Positions 16,991 through 27,379 of a stretch of 64,000 nt of DNA are shown one piece after another (position 1 is the stretch's first letter; every line of letters begins with the position of its first letter). The DNA comes from Hyphomicrobiales bacterium. Lineage in GTDB: Bacteria; Pseudomonadota; Alphaproteobacteria; Rhizobiales; Rhizobiaceae. The stretch covers positions 1-64,000 of the forward strand of contig UCFC01000042.1 in assembly GCA_900471515.1 (NCBI GenBank), read 5' to 3'. Under the pieces are notes generated by a model, which was not told the DNA's origin, ran no database searches, and saw only the letters and a program-made list of their open reading frames with translations. The translations under genes were made by a program, and so were the position numbers.

Positions 16991-17934
16991 ATGTGCATTG
17001 CCTGCACCCACACGATTCACCGCGCCCAGCATAATTTCGGCTGGAACAAGGATTTCGCACCCGCTGTCGTCGCCAAGCCGGGCGAAACGATCCATTTCGA
17101 ATGCCTGGATTCTTCCGGCGGTCAGCTCGGCGCCGATGCGACGCTGGAGACGCTGAACAATCTGGATTTCGGCAAGATCAACCCGGTCTCCGGCCCGATC
17201 TATGTGGAGGGCGCCAAGCCCGGTGACGCGCTGAAGGTGACGCTGCGCAAGTTCATCCCCTCGGGCACCGGCTGGACCGCCAACATTCCGGGCTTCGGCC
17301 TGCTTGCCGACCAGTTCAAGGAACCGGCGCTGCATGTGTGGTCCTATGACGCCAGCAGCATGACGCCGGCCCTCTACGGTCCCGGCGGCCGCGTGCCGCT
17401 GAAGCCCTTCGCCGGCACGATCGGCGTTGCCCCGGCCGAGCCGGGCACGCATTCCGTCGTGCCGCCGCGCCGCGTCGGCGGCAACATGGATATTCGCGAC
17501 CTGACTGCCGGTGTCACGCTCTATCTGCCGATCGAGGTCGAGGGCGCGCTCTTCTCCATCGGCGACACGCATGCCGCCCAGGGTGACGGCGAGGTCTGCG
17601 GCACGGCGATCGAAAGCCAGATGAATGTCGAGGCGACGATCGAACTCGTCAAGGATGCGCGCCTGCAGACGCCACGCTTCACCACCACCGAGCCCGTCAG
17701 CCGCCATCTCGATGGTGCCGGCTACGAAGTCACCACCGGCATCGGTCCCGACCTGATGACCGGCGCACGCGAAAGCGTCATGCGCATGATCGATCTGCTG
17801 ACGGCCGAGCACGGCATGAGCGCCGTCGATGCCTATCTGCTCTGCTCGGTCTGCGGCGATCTGCGCATCAGCGAAATCGTCGACATGCCGAACTGGGTCG
17901 TCTCCTTCTACTTCCCGAGGATCGTATTCGCGTG

Positions 17935-17935
<1 letters not shown>
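16991..17935 (+). CDS. fmdA: Acetamidase/formamidase family protein (FmdA type)
   Basis: A 314-residue protein of the FmdA_AmdA family, which hydrolyses formamide or acetamide to ammonia and the carboxylate. Family features seen: GGQLGADATLETL, INPVSGPIYVEGAKPGDALKVTL, GTIGVAPAEPG, GGNMDIRDLTAGVTLYLPIEV and the GDTHAAQGDGEVCGTAIE metal-site stretch. The start at 16991 has GAGGGAGA just ahead; an earlier in-frame ATG lacks this. It sits between the binding protein and the ATPase of one importer, so uptake and hydrolysis are co-expressed. The exact amide is unknown, and the symbol is by family. Confidence 0.88.
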
Positions 17936-19611
<1,676 letters not shown>

Positions 19612-20110
19612 GGGGCACAAGCGTCCCTGGAGCCGCCGCGCAGTTGCGAGCCCCCCCTCATGCCCTCCGCGAATCATGACTTGGAGTGCTTCGCAGCACG
19701 GTCGAGCGTCGGCCGCGCCTGCCGCCTATCCCCTGTCTGCGGGCCGCATTTTGCGGCTGCTTTGCCACCCGGATGTGTAAATACATACCCGCACGACGAT
19801 AGGCCTTCGATATATTTCCACATTGAGCGGCAGGCCATGTGCCTGTCCGCGGGCGGCCGATTTCGCCTAAGTCACGCTAATATAGCGATATTTCGCAATT
19901 CCTTTTTTACCACTTGTTAATACCCGTCTGACGACTGTTGTACTTCTGTCACACACACCACGGTTTAGTTAGAATTCTCTACAAAATGGGAGCATTCATT
20001 GTTGAGCCCTCCCCCCTTTCGGTTATTTTAGGTCTTACCGAATTGATCGGGTTTTATCAGAGGGGACGTTCTTTCGTGGAACGCACTCGAACTTAGGAGA
20101 TTGGCTTTCC
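19612..20110 (+). other. Long intergenic leader upstream of the porin gene (499 bp)
   Basis: No gene is recognised here. The last 200 bases are AT-rich and contain a pyrimidine block (CCCTCCCCCC, ~20006-20016) in what is probably a long 5' untranslated region. A good ribosome site (TAGGAGA) lies ahead of the porin ATG. Long leaders are common for outer-membrane protein mRNAs that are targets of small RNAs. I could not fix the promoter. Confidence 0.4.
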
Positions 20111-21172
20111 ATGAACATTCGTATGATGTTGCTTGGTTCTGCAGCTGCCCTCATCGCTGCACCGGCATTCGCAGCAGACGCTATCGTCGCTGCCGAGCCG
20201 GAACCGGTTGAATACGTTCGCGTCTGCGACGCCTACGGTACCGGCTACTTCTATATCCCGGGCACGGAAACCTGCCTGAAGATCGAAGGTTACATCCGTT
20301 TCCAGGTTGACGTTGGCCCGGGCACCGGTGGCGACTCCGACTGGGATGCTAAAACCCGCGGTCAGGTTCAGTTCACCGCCAAGAGCGACACCGAATACGG
20401 CCCGCTCACCGGCGTAATCGTTCTCCAGGCCAATGCCGACAACGCAACGGACCAGGAAACGATCCTCGACTCGGCTTACCTCGACGTCGCAGGCTTCCGC
20501 GCTGGTCTCTTCTACTCCTGGTGGGACGATGGTCTCTCCGGCGAAACGGACGACATCGGTTCCGTCGTAACGCTGCATAACTCCATCCGTTATCAGTACG
20601 AAACCGGTTCCTTCTACGCTGGCCTCAGCGTCGACGAACTGGAAGACGGTGTTTACCAGGGCGATACGTTCGATGCCGACGGCGACCTGATCCCGGACGA
20701 CGGCCCGAACAACGTCGGCGTTGCCTTCGGCATCGGCGGCACGGCTGGCGCCTTCAGCTACCAGATCACCGGCGGCTGGGACTTCGACAACGAAGACGGC
20801 GCTATCCGCGCTATGGGTACGGCTGAACTCGGCCCGGGCACGCTCGGCCTCGCAGTTGTCTACTCCAGCGGCCCGAACTCCTACTACTCGACGGCTGAAT
20901 GGGCAGTTGCTGCCGAATACGCCATCAAGGCAACGGACAAGCTGAAGATCACCCCCGGCGTTCAGTACTACGGCAACTACATCGGCGGCGCCAGCGCGTT
21001 CGACACCGTTCCCAACGACTTCGAGGGTACCGGCGATGCCTGGAAGGCTGGTCTGACGGTTGACTACCAGATCGTCGACAACTTCTACGCCAAGGCTTCC
21101 GTCCAGTACCTGGATCCGGAAGATGGCGACGACTCCACGACGGGTTACTTCCGTCTGCAGCGCTCGTTCTAA
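20111..21172 (+). CDS. Outer-membrane porin, RopA/Omp2b family
   Basis: A 353-residue outer-membrane protein with a signal peptide (MNIRMMLLGSAAALIAAPAF, cleaved near residue 21). The family's conserved start follows: YVRVCDAYGTGYFYIPGTETCLKIEGYIRF, with a Cys pair. The chain alternates polar and aromatic residues as in a 16-strand barrel, is rich in Asp/Gly turns, and ends in FRLQRSF with a terminal Phe, the usual signal for barrel assembly. Codon use differs from its neighbours (more GTT and GCT), as expected for a highly expressed gene. It is a single-gene unit with its own terminator. Rhizobia usually carry several copies of this family. Confidence 0.95.
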   Translation: MNIRMMLLGSAAALIAAPAFAADAIVAAEPEPVEYVRVCDAYGTGYFYIPGTETCLKIEGYIRFQVDVGPGTGGDSDWDAKTRGQVQFTAKSDTEYGPLTGVIVLQANADNATDQETILDSAYLDVAGFRAGLFYSWWDDGLSGETDDIGSVVTLHNSIRYQYETGSFYAGLSVDELEDGVYQGDTFDADGDLIPDDGPNNVGVAFGIGGTAGAFSYQITGGWDFDNEDGAIRAMGTAELGPGTLGLAVVYSSGPNSYYSTAEWAVAAEYAIKATDKLKITPGVQYYGNYIGGASAFDTVPNDFEGTGDAWKAGLTVDYQIVDNFYAKASVQYLDPEDGDDSTTGYFRLQRSF

Positions 21173-21187
21173 GCTGAATATTGAAAG

Positions 21188-21213
21188 CCCCGGGATCGCA
21201 TCTCGGGGTTTTT
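21188..21213 (+). terminator. Rho-independent terminator of the porin gene
   Basis: A 9-bp stem (CCCCGGGAT / ATCTCGGGG, one G-T pair) with a 3-base loop, followed by TTTTT, 15 bases after the stop codon. Confidence 0.88.
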
Positions 21214-21356
21214 CATCACGAGCTTCTGGTTTGGTGACCTCCAATTCAGAAGAAAGAGGTCGATCCGGTTCCCTGCCGGATCGGCCTCACCCATCGATAC
21301 AGAATTCCACTCCTGTAGATGGTTTTGGCTCGCCCTCATCCGAGGGCGAGCTTTTT
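21214..21356 (+). ncRNA. Candidate small RNA downstream of the porin gene
   Basis: This stretch holds no convincing protein gene but two strong structures. The first is a long hairpin GAGG-CGATCCGG / CCGGATCG-CCTC (21256-21288, 7-base loop). The second is a perfect 10-bp stem GCTCGCCCTC / GAGGGCGAGC with loop ATCC (21328-21351), followed by TTTTT. The porin already has its own terminator, so a second, better one needs a transcript to end. No promoter could be fixed. The alternative is a backup terminator. Confidence 0.45.
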
Positions 21357-21563
21357 ACCTGACGAGATTGGATTGTCGGACAGACGGGGTCTTGCCGGTG
21401 GCTGAGGGTTTGAAGAACTCGGCCGCCGGTTTTCTTCTGAATAGATCGCAGCAGGCACGCGCTATGGTCGCCCTGGCGGCCGTAGCGCTTGCCTGTGCCT
21501 ATCCCAGACAAGAGCGGCCACGATGGCAGCCGCTTTCACACCCGGGACGAGATCACCAGGCGC

Positions 21564-21938
21564 TCAGACCATGTTCAACGGCATCAACTGGCGCAATCTC
21601 GGGTCGCGCAGATAGAGGCCGCCCCATCCGGCAATGCCGAGAAGCAGGCAGATGATCTGGGGCGGCGTAAAGAACTCGCCCAGGCGGAAATGCGTGCAGA
21701 TAGCGCCGCCGAGGAAACCCGTTACCAATATGGCGCCGAGAAAGGCCGTCTTCGGAACGGCATAGAGGATCGCGCAGATCGCAATGATAATGCCGAGCGC
21801 CGGGGCGAGATTGACGGGAAAACCGGTTGCGTCCATTTCCGCCCTTATGAAGTCAGGCGCAAAGAGGTTTGTGGCCGCATCGGCAAGAAGCAGGACAACG
21901 ACCACCGCTGACAGAATTCGCCCAATCCAGATCGACAC
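21564..21938 (-). CDS. DoxX-family membrane protein
   Basis: A 124-residue protein with four predicted membrane helices (about residues 5-22, 45-62, 67-85, 97-113). The family pattern is LLLADAATNLFAPDF, then VPKTAFLGAILVTGFLGGAICTHFRLG. The role of DoxX-like proteins of this size is not established, though some are linked to redox stress. It is a single gene with no operon partners; the GntR gene lies upstream in the same direction after a gap of 174 bases. Confidence 0.82.
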   Translation of the reverse strand: MSIWIGRILSAVVVVLLLADAATNLFAPDFIRAEMDATGFPVNLAPALGIIIAICAILYAVPKTAFLGAILVTGFLGGAICTHFRLGEFFTPPQIICLLLGIAGWGGLYLRDPRLRQLMPLNMV

Positions 21939-22112
21939 TGTCGCTGCCCCTTCAATTGCCGGTCATAGCCCGGCTTGTGACCCGGCCCGGATGTTGTCAA
22001 TTCAGGCGAAATCCCGCAATCGGGATTTTGGCCGCCAGGGTCCGACTCGCCGCCAATTCCAAGCGTTGCAGCGCATGATTGTCGCCTTGTGCAGCCAATA
22101 TGTCCGTGGCAG

Positions 22113-22832
22113 CTACTTCTCTCTTGCCGAGGCAAAGACAACGCTGGCATCGCTGACAATTTCCACATGCGAATAGGCAGCCTTTGCGGCGGCTGCACCA
22201 TCTGCACGCATGATCGCAGTAACGATCATGTCGTGCTCGTCATAGGATTTCGCAAGCCGCCCCGGCAGACGGAACTGCGCCCGGCGGAACGGCGCCAGCC
22301 GAGCCCGGCTCTGCGTCACCAGCTCATAGATATGCTCGTTATGCGCACCGCGATAAAGCCGCGTGTGGAACTCGGTGTTGTGAATGGCGTAGTCCTCTTC
22401 CGCACCCTGATGCACGAGGCGCGCGGAAGCACGATGTTCGATTTCCAGGACACGCCGTTCGTCAACCGTCATCCGCTCGGCGGACAGACGCGCGCAAACA
22501 CCTTCGAGCTCCGCCATCGCCTCGAACATCGAGTGCAGATAGGTCTCGGTTACGGTGGTGACGACGGCGCTGCGGTTGGGCTCCCGGTCGACCAGCCCCA
22601 TTGCGCCGAGTTCGCGAAGCGCCTCGCGCACCGGCGTGCGCGACACGTCGAAACGGGCCGCCAGAGAGATCTCGTCAAGCCTGTCGCCCGGCAACATCTG
22701 CCCGGTCACGATCATATCGGCAATCGCCCGCACCATCTGCTCGACGGTCGTTCCTGCCCTGACAATCTCTCTGCGCCTGACCTGCTTCAAGGAGTGATTC
22801 TGTCCGTGAATTTTGAATGCATACACATGCAT
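22113..22832 (-). CDS. GntR-family regulator, FadR/FCD subfamily
   Basis: A regulator of about 239 residues. Its N-terminal winged helix (EQMVRAIADMIVTGQMLPGDRLDEISLAARFDVSRTPVREAL) is classic GntR. The C-terminal FCD domain has the metal-ligand pattern with HNTEFH and a later HDMIV and HVEIV. It is divergent from the biuret transport operon and likely controls it. The start is uncertain: 22832 (ATG), 22856 (ATG) or a TTG at 22877 are all possible and none has a good ribosome site. A copy of the putative operator lies right at the 22832 start. Confidence 0.92.
   Translation of the reverse strand: MHVYAFKIHGQNHSLKQVRRREIVRAGTTVEQMVRAIADMIVTGQMLPGDRLDEISLAARFDVSRTPVREALRELGAMGLVDREPNRSAVVTTVTETYLHSMFEAMAELEGVCARLSAERMTVDERRVLEIEHRASARLVHQGAEEDYAIHNTEFHTRLYRGAHNEHIYELVTQSRARLAPFRRAQFRLPGRLAKSYDEHDMIVTAIMRADGAAAAKAAYSHVEIVSDASVVFASAREK
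22816..22832. promoter_or_regulatory. Putative GntR operator copy at the regulator's own start
   Basis: The sequence AATGCATACACATGCAT contains the core GCATACAC shared with two 16-base direct repeats at 22988 and 23067. Its place on the regulator's start would allow autoregulation. Confidence 0.45.
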
Positions 22833-22987
22833 CGTTCGCGTCGCAAAGTCAAACATCGCGGTAAACAGCTGTTTCAATTACATAAAAATAGAAATTACTT
22901 ACCACGACACAGAAGACAAAGACATCTGGCGTGGAAATCAGCTGATTTTATAGACCCTGCATAGTTTTTGATCTTGCATGGCTAAAA

Positions 22988-23003
22988 ATTGCATACACTT
23001 TTT
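22988..23003. repeat. Direct repeat copy 1, ATTGCATACACTTTTT
   Basis: An exact 16-base match to 23067-23082, 79 bases apart, in the divergent promoter region. Likely a binding site of the FCD regulator. It also resembles a -12 element, but its -24 match is one base too close. Confidence 0.6.
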
Positions 23004-23056
23004 GTCGCGCCCCGAAGCCATCAGAATATATCCAATAAATTCAACGCAATAAAATT

Positions 23057-23072
23057 TGGCACGGCCATTGCA
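23057..23072 (+). promoter_or_regulatory. Sigma-54 (-24/-12) promoter of the biuret/triuret operon
   Basis: TGGCACG-N4-TTGCA with GG and GC exactly ten bases apart, a full match to the RpoN consensus and nearly identical to the dctA promoter at 44399. It lies about 55 bases ahead of the first ATG. It fits nitrogen-limited expression of a pathway that liberates ammonia. I did not find a clear NtrC site upstream. Confidence 0.8.
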
Positions 23073-23082
23073 TACACTTTTT
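23067..23082. repeat. Direct repeat copy 2, ATTGCATACACTTTTT, overlapping the -12 element
   Basis: Identical to 22988-23003. It overlaps the -12 half of the sigma-54 promoter, so a repressor bound here would shut the promoter directly. Confidence 0.6.
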
Positions 23083-23127
23083 CGTAACCAATTGAACCGG
23101 CAAAACCGCCGCAAGGGGAGCATTCCG

Positions 23128-24255
23128 ATGACCAAACTCCTTTCCATGAACCGCCGCCATTTTCTCCAGGCATCTGCCGCCACCGCGCTGGTCGGCGCCG
23201 CCCCCGGCCTTCTCTCCGCGCCCGCGTTTGCGCAAACTGCCCTGACTGTCGGCTTCATCTATGTCGGTCCCAAGGATGACTACGGTTACAACCAGTCGCA
23301 CGCCGAGGGCGCTGCCGTCGTCAAGGCGTTGCCGGGCATCACCGTCGTCGAGGAAGAGAATGTGCCGGAGACGGTCGATGTCCAGAAGACGATGGAATCG
23401 ATGATCAACCTCGATGGCGCGACCCTGCTTTTCCCGACATCCTTCGGTTACTTTGATCCGCATATGCTGGCCATGGCCGCCAAATATCCGGATATCCAGT
23501 TCCGCCATTGCGGCGGCCTCTGGCAGGAAGGCAAGAACCCGGCCAATACCGGCTCCTATTTCGGTTATATTTTCCAGGGCCAGTATCTGAACGGTATTGC
23601 CGCCGGCCATGCAACGAAGAGCAAGAAGCTCGGCTTCGTGGCCGCCAAGCCGATCCCGCAGGTTCTGCAGAACATCAACGCCTTCCTGCTCGGCGCGCGC
23701 TCGGTCGATCCGACCATTACCTGCCAGGTGATTTTCACCGGCGAATGGTCGCTCGCCGTCAAGGAGGCCGAAGCCACGAACGCGCTGGTTGATCAGGGCG
23801 CCGACGTCATCACCTGCCATGTCGACAGCCCGAAGGTCGTCGTGGAAACCGCCGCCGGCCGCGGCGCCTTCGTCTGCGGCTACCACGCCAATCAGAGCCC
23901 GCTTGCGCCTGAAAAATATCTCACCGGCGCCGAATGGGCCTGGGGCAATGTCTATAGCGATTTCGTCAAGAAGGCGCAGGCCGGCGAGAAACTCGGCAAT
24001 TTTGTGCGCGGCGGCCTGAAGGACGGGTTCGTCAAGATGAGCGCCCTTGGCCCCGGTGTCTCCGAGGCAGGCCGCAAAGCCTTCGAGGCGACCCATGCCG
24101 AGATGATGAAGGGCGGCTTCTCCGTCTTCAAGGGACCGCTCAAGGATAACAAGGGCAATACGGTCGTGACTGCCGACAAGAGCTACGCCGAAGACGCGAT
24201 CGAGCTCGAAAGCATGAATTATCTCGTCGAGGGCGTCGTCGGGTCCACGGCGTAA
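23128..24255 (+). CDS. BMP-family ABC transporter substrate-binding protein (Tat signal)
   Basis: A 375-residue periplasmic lipoprotein-like binding protein of the BMP/PnrA family, whose known ligands are nucleosides and related compounds. It begins with MNRRHFLQASAATALVGAA after a short lead, a Tat-type signal cleaved near AFAQT. The family signature follows as GFIYVGPKDDYGYNQSHAEGA, then TSFGYFDP and the long VFTGEWSLAVKEAEATNALVDQGADVI. The start at 23128 has AAGGGGAG ahead. It is the first gene of the operon, so it likely binds biuret or triuret. That cargo is inferred from the downstream hydrolases. Confidence 0.92.
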   Translation: MTKLLSMNRRHFLQASAATALVGAAPGLLSAPAFAQTALTVGFIYVGPKDDYGYNQSHAEGAAVVKALPGITVVEEENVPETVDVQKTMESMINLDGATLLFPTSFGYFDPHMLAMAAKYPDIQFRHCGGLWQEGKNPANTGSYFGYIFQGQYLNGIAAGHATKSKKLGFVAAKPIPQVLQNINAFLLGARSVDPTITCQVIFTGEWSLAVKEAEATNALVDQGADVITCHVDSPKVVVETAAGRGAFVCGYHANQSPLAPEKYLTGAEWAWGNVYSDFVKKAQAGEKLGNFVRGGLKDGFVKMSALGPGVSEAGRKAFEATHAEMMKGGFSVFKGPLKDNKGNTVVTADKSYAEDAIELESMNYLVEGVVGSTA

Positions 24256-24275
24256 ACCGCAGAGGGAGAAGCGCC

Positions 24276-25406
24276 ATGACTGTTCAGGCCAATGATCCCG
24301 CAATATCAGTCGCTTCCGAACAACCTGCATCGCTGCGCCCCATCCTCGAATGGATCGCGCGACATGCCGAACCTGTGGTGATCGGCCTTGCGGCCATCCT
24401 GATCGGTCTTGGGCTCTTCTCCCTCTTCATCCTGGCGATCGGCAAGTCGCCGGCGATGCTTTTCCAGCTTATGTATACCGGCGGCTTCGGCAGCTGGTTT
24501 TCGGTGCAGAACAGTTTAAGTCGTGCCGCACCCCTTCTCCTGACGGCACTCTGCGTCGCCCTGCCCGCCCGCCTCGGCCTCGTCATCATCGGCGGTGAAG
24601 GAGCGGTCGTGCTGGGCGGCGTTGCCGCCGCGGCGATGGCCATGCCGCTTGCCGGCACGGCACCCGTTCTCCCGACCCTTATTCTCATGGCTGTCGCGGC
24701 GATGGCGGTCGGCGGCATCTGGATCGGCCTTGCCGGTTTCCTGCGCCACTATCGCGGCGTCAACGAGACGATCTCCTCGCTGCTGCTCTCCTATATCGCG
24801 ATCGCGCTGATGAACCAGTTTGTCGAAGGACCGCTGCGCGACCCCGCCAGTCTCAACAAGCCTTCGACCAAGCCGCTGCCGACAGACTATATGCTCGGCA
24901 ACATTCCCGGCATGGACGTGCACTGGGGTCTCGTCATCGGCATCGTCGCCTGCATCCTCTCCTGGATCCTGATCGAGGTGACGAGTTACGGATTCGCCGC
25001 GCGCATCGCCGGCGGCAACATACGCGCCGCCCAGATCCAGGGCCTGCCGGTCGGCAAGCTGATTGCCGGCTTCACCGCAATCGCCGGAAGTTTTGCGGGC
25101 CTCGCCGGCATGATCGAGGTCGCGGCCGTGCAAGGCAGCGCCAATGCCTCGCTTGCCGCCGGTTACGGCTATACCGGCATCCTCGTCGCCTTCCTTGCCC
25201 GGCACAATCCGCTGGCGATCATCCCGGTCGCGATCCTGCTCGGCGGCATCGATGCTTCTGGCGGCCTTATCCAGCGCCGCATGGGTCTGCCGGATGCCAC
25301 CGTGCTCGTGCTGCAGGGCACGCTCTTCATCGTCATCCTCTTCTGCGAGACCTTCTACGGCCGCTTCAAGATCTTCAATCCCGACCTCTGGAAAAGGAGC
25401 CTCTGA
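24276..25406 (+). CDS. ABC transporter permease (BPD_transp_2, YufP-like)
   Basis: A 376-residue inner-membrane permease of the nucleoside/branched-chain type, with a charged N-terminal tail and about eight to ten hydrophobic stretches. The family landmarks are LVIIGGEGAVVLGGVAAAAMAM, GVNETISSLLLSYIAIALMN and the late GYTGILVAFLARHNPLAIIPVA. It pairs with the next permease, whose start overlaps its stop (TGATG). It should make the channel for the BMP-type binding protein upstream. Confidence 0.93.
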   Translation: MTVQANDPAISVASEQPASLRPILEWIARHAEPVVIGLAAILIGLGLFSLFILAIGKSPAMLFQLMYTGGFGSWFSVQNSLSRAAPLLLTALCVALPARLGLVIIGGEGAVVLGGVAAAAMAMPLAGTAPVLPTLILMAVAAMAVGGIWIGLAGFLRHYRGVNETISSLLLSYIAIALMNQFVEGPLRDPASLNKPSTKPLPTDYMLGNIPGMDVHWGLVIGIVACILSWILIEVTSYGFAARIAGGNIRAAQIQGLPVGKLIAGFTAIAGSFAGLAGMIEVAAVQGSANASLAAGYGYTGILVAFLARHNPLAIIPVAILLGGIDASGGLIQRRMGLPDATVLVLQGTLFIVILFCETFYGRFKIFNPDLWKRSL

Positions 25407-26332
25407 TGGAAGAGACCGGCATCGGCATATGGGGCGTGCCCCTTGCCATACTCGCAGGCGCCATCCGCGTCTCCACACCCTTCATCTTCGTCAGCCTCGG
25501 CGAGACGATTACCGAGCGCTCCGGCCGCATCAATCTCGGGCTTGAAGGGACACTGGTCTTCGGCGCGATGACGGCCTATGCCGTCGCCGTGATGACCAAT
25601 TCGCCCTGGCTCGGTGTGCTCGCGGCCATGGCAACGGGCGCGGTCTTCGGCCTCGTCCACGGCTGGATCTGCAAATGGCCGAAGGTCAACGATATCGCGA
25701 TCGGCATCGCCATGATGCAGTTCGGGCTCGGCCTTGCCTTCTTCCTCGGCAAACCCTTCATCCAGCCGGCAGCGCCGCATCTGCCGGCCATCCCCCTCGG
25801 TTTCTGGTCGAACATGCCGCAGATCCAGGCAGCGCTGAACATCAACGTGCTCTTCCTGCTGGGTGCTGCCCTCGCCTTCGTTCTCTGGTGGGCCTTCAGG
25901 AATACCCGCGTGGGCCTCATCCTGCGCGTCGTCGGCGACAGCACCGATGCTGCGCGCGCCATGGGCATCAATCCGGATCGCGTGCGACTGCTGGCAACCG
26001 CCATCGGCGGTTCGCTGGCGGCCATCGGCGGCGCCTATCTGTCGCTCTATTATCCGGGCTCGTGGAACGAGGGCATTTCCTCCGGCCAGGGGCTGATGGC
26101 CGTGGCGCTCGTGATCTTCGCCCGCTGGAACCCGATCGGCTGTTTCCTCGCCGCCCTGCTCTTCGGCGGCGCCGGTGCACTTGGCCCGGCGCTGCAATCC
26201 GTCGGCGTCACACAGGGCTACTACCTCTTCTACGCCGCCCCTTACGTGCTGACGCTGGTCATCATGATCGCGACCTCCTCGCCCACCCGTTCGCTCGCCG
26301 GAGCGCCCGGCGCGCTTTCCCTGACCAAATAA
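25406..26332 (+). CDS. ABC transporter permease (BPD_transp_2, YufQ-like)
   Basis: A 308-residue partner permease. Landmarks are RVSTPFIFVSLGETITERSGRINLGLEGTLVFGAM, which is the conserved start of the YufQ branch, and later YYPGSWNEGISSGQGLMAVALVIFARWNP. It has about eight to nine hydrophobic segments. It is the second membrane subunit of the biuret/triuret import system, and the ATPase is encoded three genes downstream. Confidence 0.93.
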   Translation: MEETGIGIWGVPLAILAGAIRVSTPFIFVSLGETITERSGRINLGLEGTLVFGAMTAYAVAVMTNSPWLGVLAAMATGAVFGLVHGWICKWPKVNDIAIGIAMMQFGLGLAFFLGKPFIQPAAPHLPAIPLGFWSNMPQIQAALNINVLFLLGAALAFVLWWAFRNTRVGLILRVVGDSTDAARAMGINPDRVRLLATAIGGSLAAIGGAYLSLYYPGSWNEGISSGQGLMAVALVIFARWNPIGCFLAALLFGGAGALGPALQSVGVTQGYYLFYAAPYVLTLVIMIATSSPTRSLAGAPGALSLTK

Positions 26333-26351
26333 GCATGAAAGGAGCCAAGCG

Positions 26352-27368
26352 ATGAACGGCCTCGGCGGATTGAACAAATCGGAACACGGCGTCGGCATCG
26401 GCCTCGTCCAGCTCCAGCTTCCCGTCACCGTCACGAGAGAAGACCTTGCCCGCCAGACGCAGGTCATTGTGGATCTCGTCGGCAAGGCACGGCGCAATCA
26501 GCCGGGCATGGATCTGGTCGTCTTCCCGGAATATGCCCTGCATGGCCTGTCGATGGATATCAATCCCGAGATCATGTGCACGCTCGACGGGCCGGAGGTC
26601 GCAGCCTTCAAGAAGGCCTGCAGGGACAACGCGATCTGGGGCTGCTTCTCGATCATGGAGCTTAACCCGGAGGGCATGCCCTACAATTCCGGTATCGTCA
26701 TCGACGACAAGGGCGAGCTGAGGCTCTATTACCGCAAGATGCATCCCTGGGTGCCGGTCGAGCCGTGGGAGCCCGGCAATTTCGGCATTCCCGTCATCGA
26801 TGGGCCGAAGGGCGCCAAGCTTGCGCTTATCATCTGCCACGACGGCATGTTCCCGGAGATGGCGCGCGAATGCGCCTATAAGGGTGCGGAAATCATGATC
26901 CGCACCGCCGGTTATACCGCTCCGATCCGAGAAGCGTGGCGCTTCACCAATCAGTCGAACGCCTTCTGCAATCTCATGGTCACGGCAAGCGTCTGCATGT
27001 GCGGCTCGGACGGCACGTTCGACAGCATGGGCGAAGGCATGATCTGCAATTTCGACGGCTCGATCATCGCTCACGGGACATCGGGCCGCGTCAACGAGAT
27101 CATCACCGCCGAAGTGCGTCCCGATCTCGTGCGTGAAGCCCGCCTTGGCTGGGGCGTCGAAAACAACATCTACCAGTTCGGCCACCGCGGCTACGTCGCC
27201 GTTTCCGGCGGCGCTGATGATGCGCCCTATAGCTACATGCACGATCTGATCGCCGGCAAATACCGCCTTCCCTGGGAGAATCAGGTGAAAGTCACGGACG
27301 GCACGCCCTGCGGCTTCGACAAGCCGGCACGCCGCTACGGCGAAACATTCAAACTCGCGGGTGAATAG
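26352..27368 (+). CDS. Nitrilase-superfamily amidase, AmiF (formamidase)-like
   Basis: A 338-residue cytoplasmic amidase close to AmiF of Helicobacter over its whole length. The catalytic Glu-Lys-Cys triad can be seen at E60 (VVFPEY), K129 (YYRKM) and C162 (ALIICHDG). AmiF hydrolyses formamide to formate and ammonia; AmiE relatives take short aliphatic amides. Here the neighbours are biuret-type hydrolases, so the natural substrate could instead be a carbamoyl compound released from that pathway. The ribosome site is AAAGGAG ahead of the ATG. Sequence alone does not decide the substrate. Confidence 0.86.
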   Translation: MNGLGGLNKSEHGVGIGLVQLQLPVTVTREDLARQTQVIVDLVGKARRNQPGMDLVVFPEYALHGLSMDINPEIMCTLDGPEVAAFKKACRDNAIWGCFSIMELNPEGMPYNSGIVIDDKGELRLYYRKMHPWVPVEPWEPGNFGIPVIDGPKGAKLALIICHDGMFPEMARECAYKGAEIMIRTAGYTAPIREAWRFTNQSNAFCNLMVTASVCMCGSDGTFDSMGEGMICNFDGSIIAHGTSGRVNEIITAEVRPDLVREARLGWGVENNIYQFGHRGYVAVSGGADDAPYSYMHDLIAGKYRLPWENQVKVTDGTPCGFDKPARRYGETFKLAGE

Positions 27369-27379
27369 GAGAAAAGACG

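Noticed and set aside
19660..19920. An 86-codon plus-strand frame upstream of the porin
   Set aside because: Lies in an AT-rich leader, low-complexity Cys/Arg-rich translation, no ribosome site.
22979..22992. A second sigma-54-like element, TGGCTA with downstream TTGCA
   Set aside because: GG and GC are nine, not ten, bases apart, and spacing of this promoter class is strict. It is kept only as part of the direct repeat.
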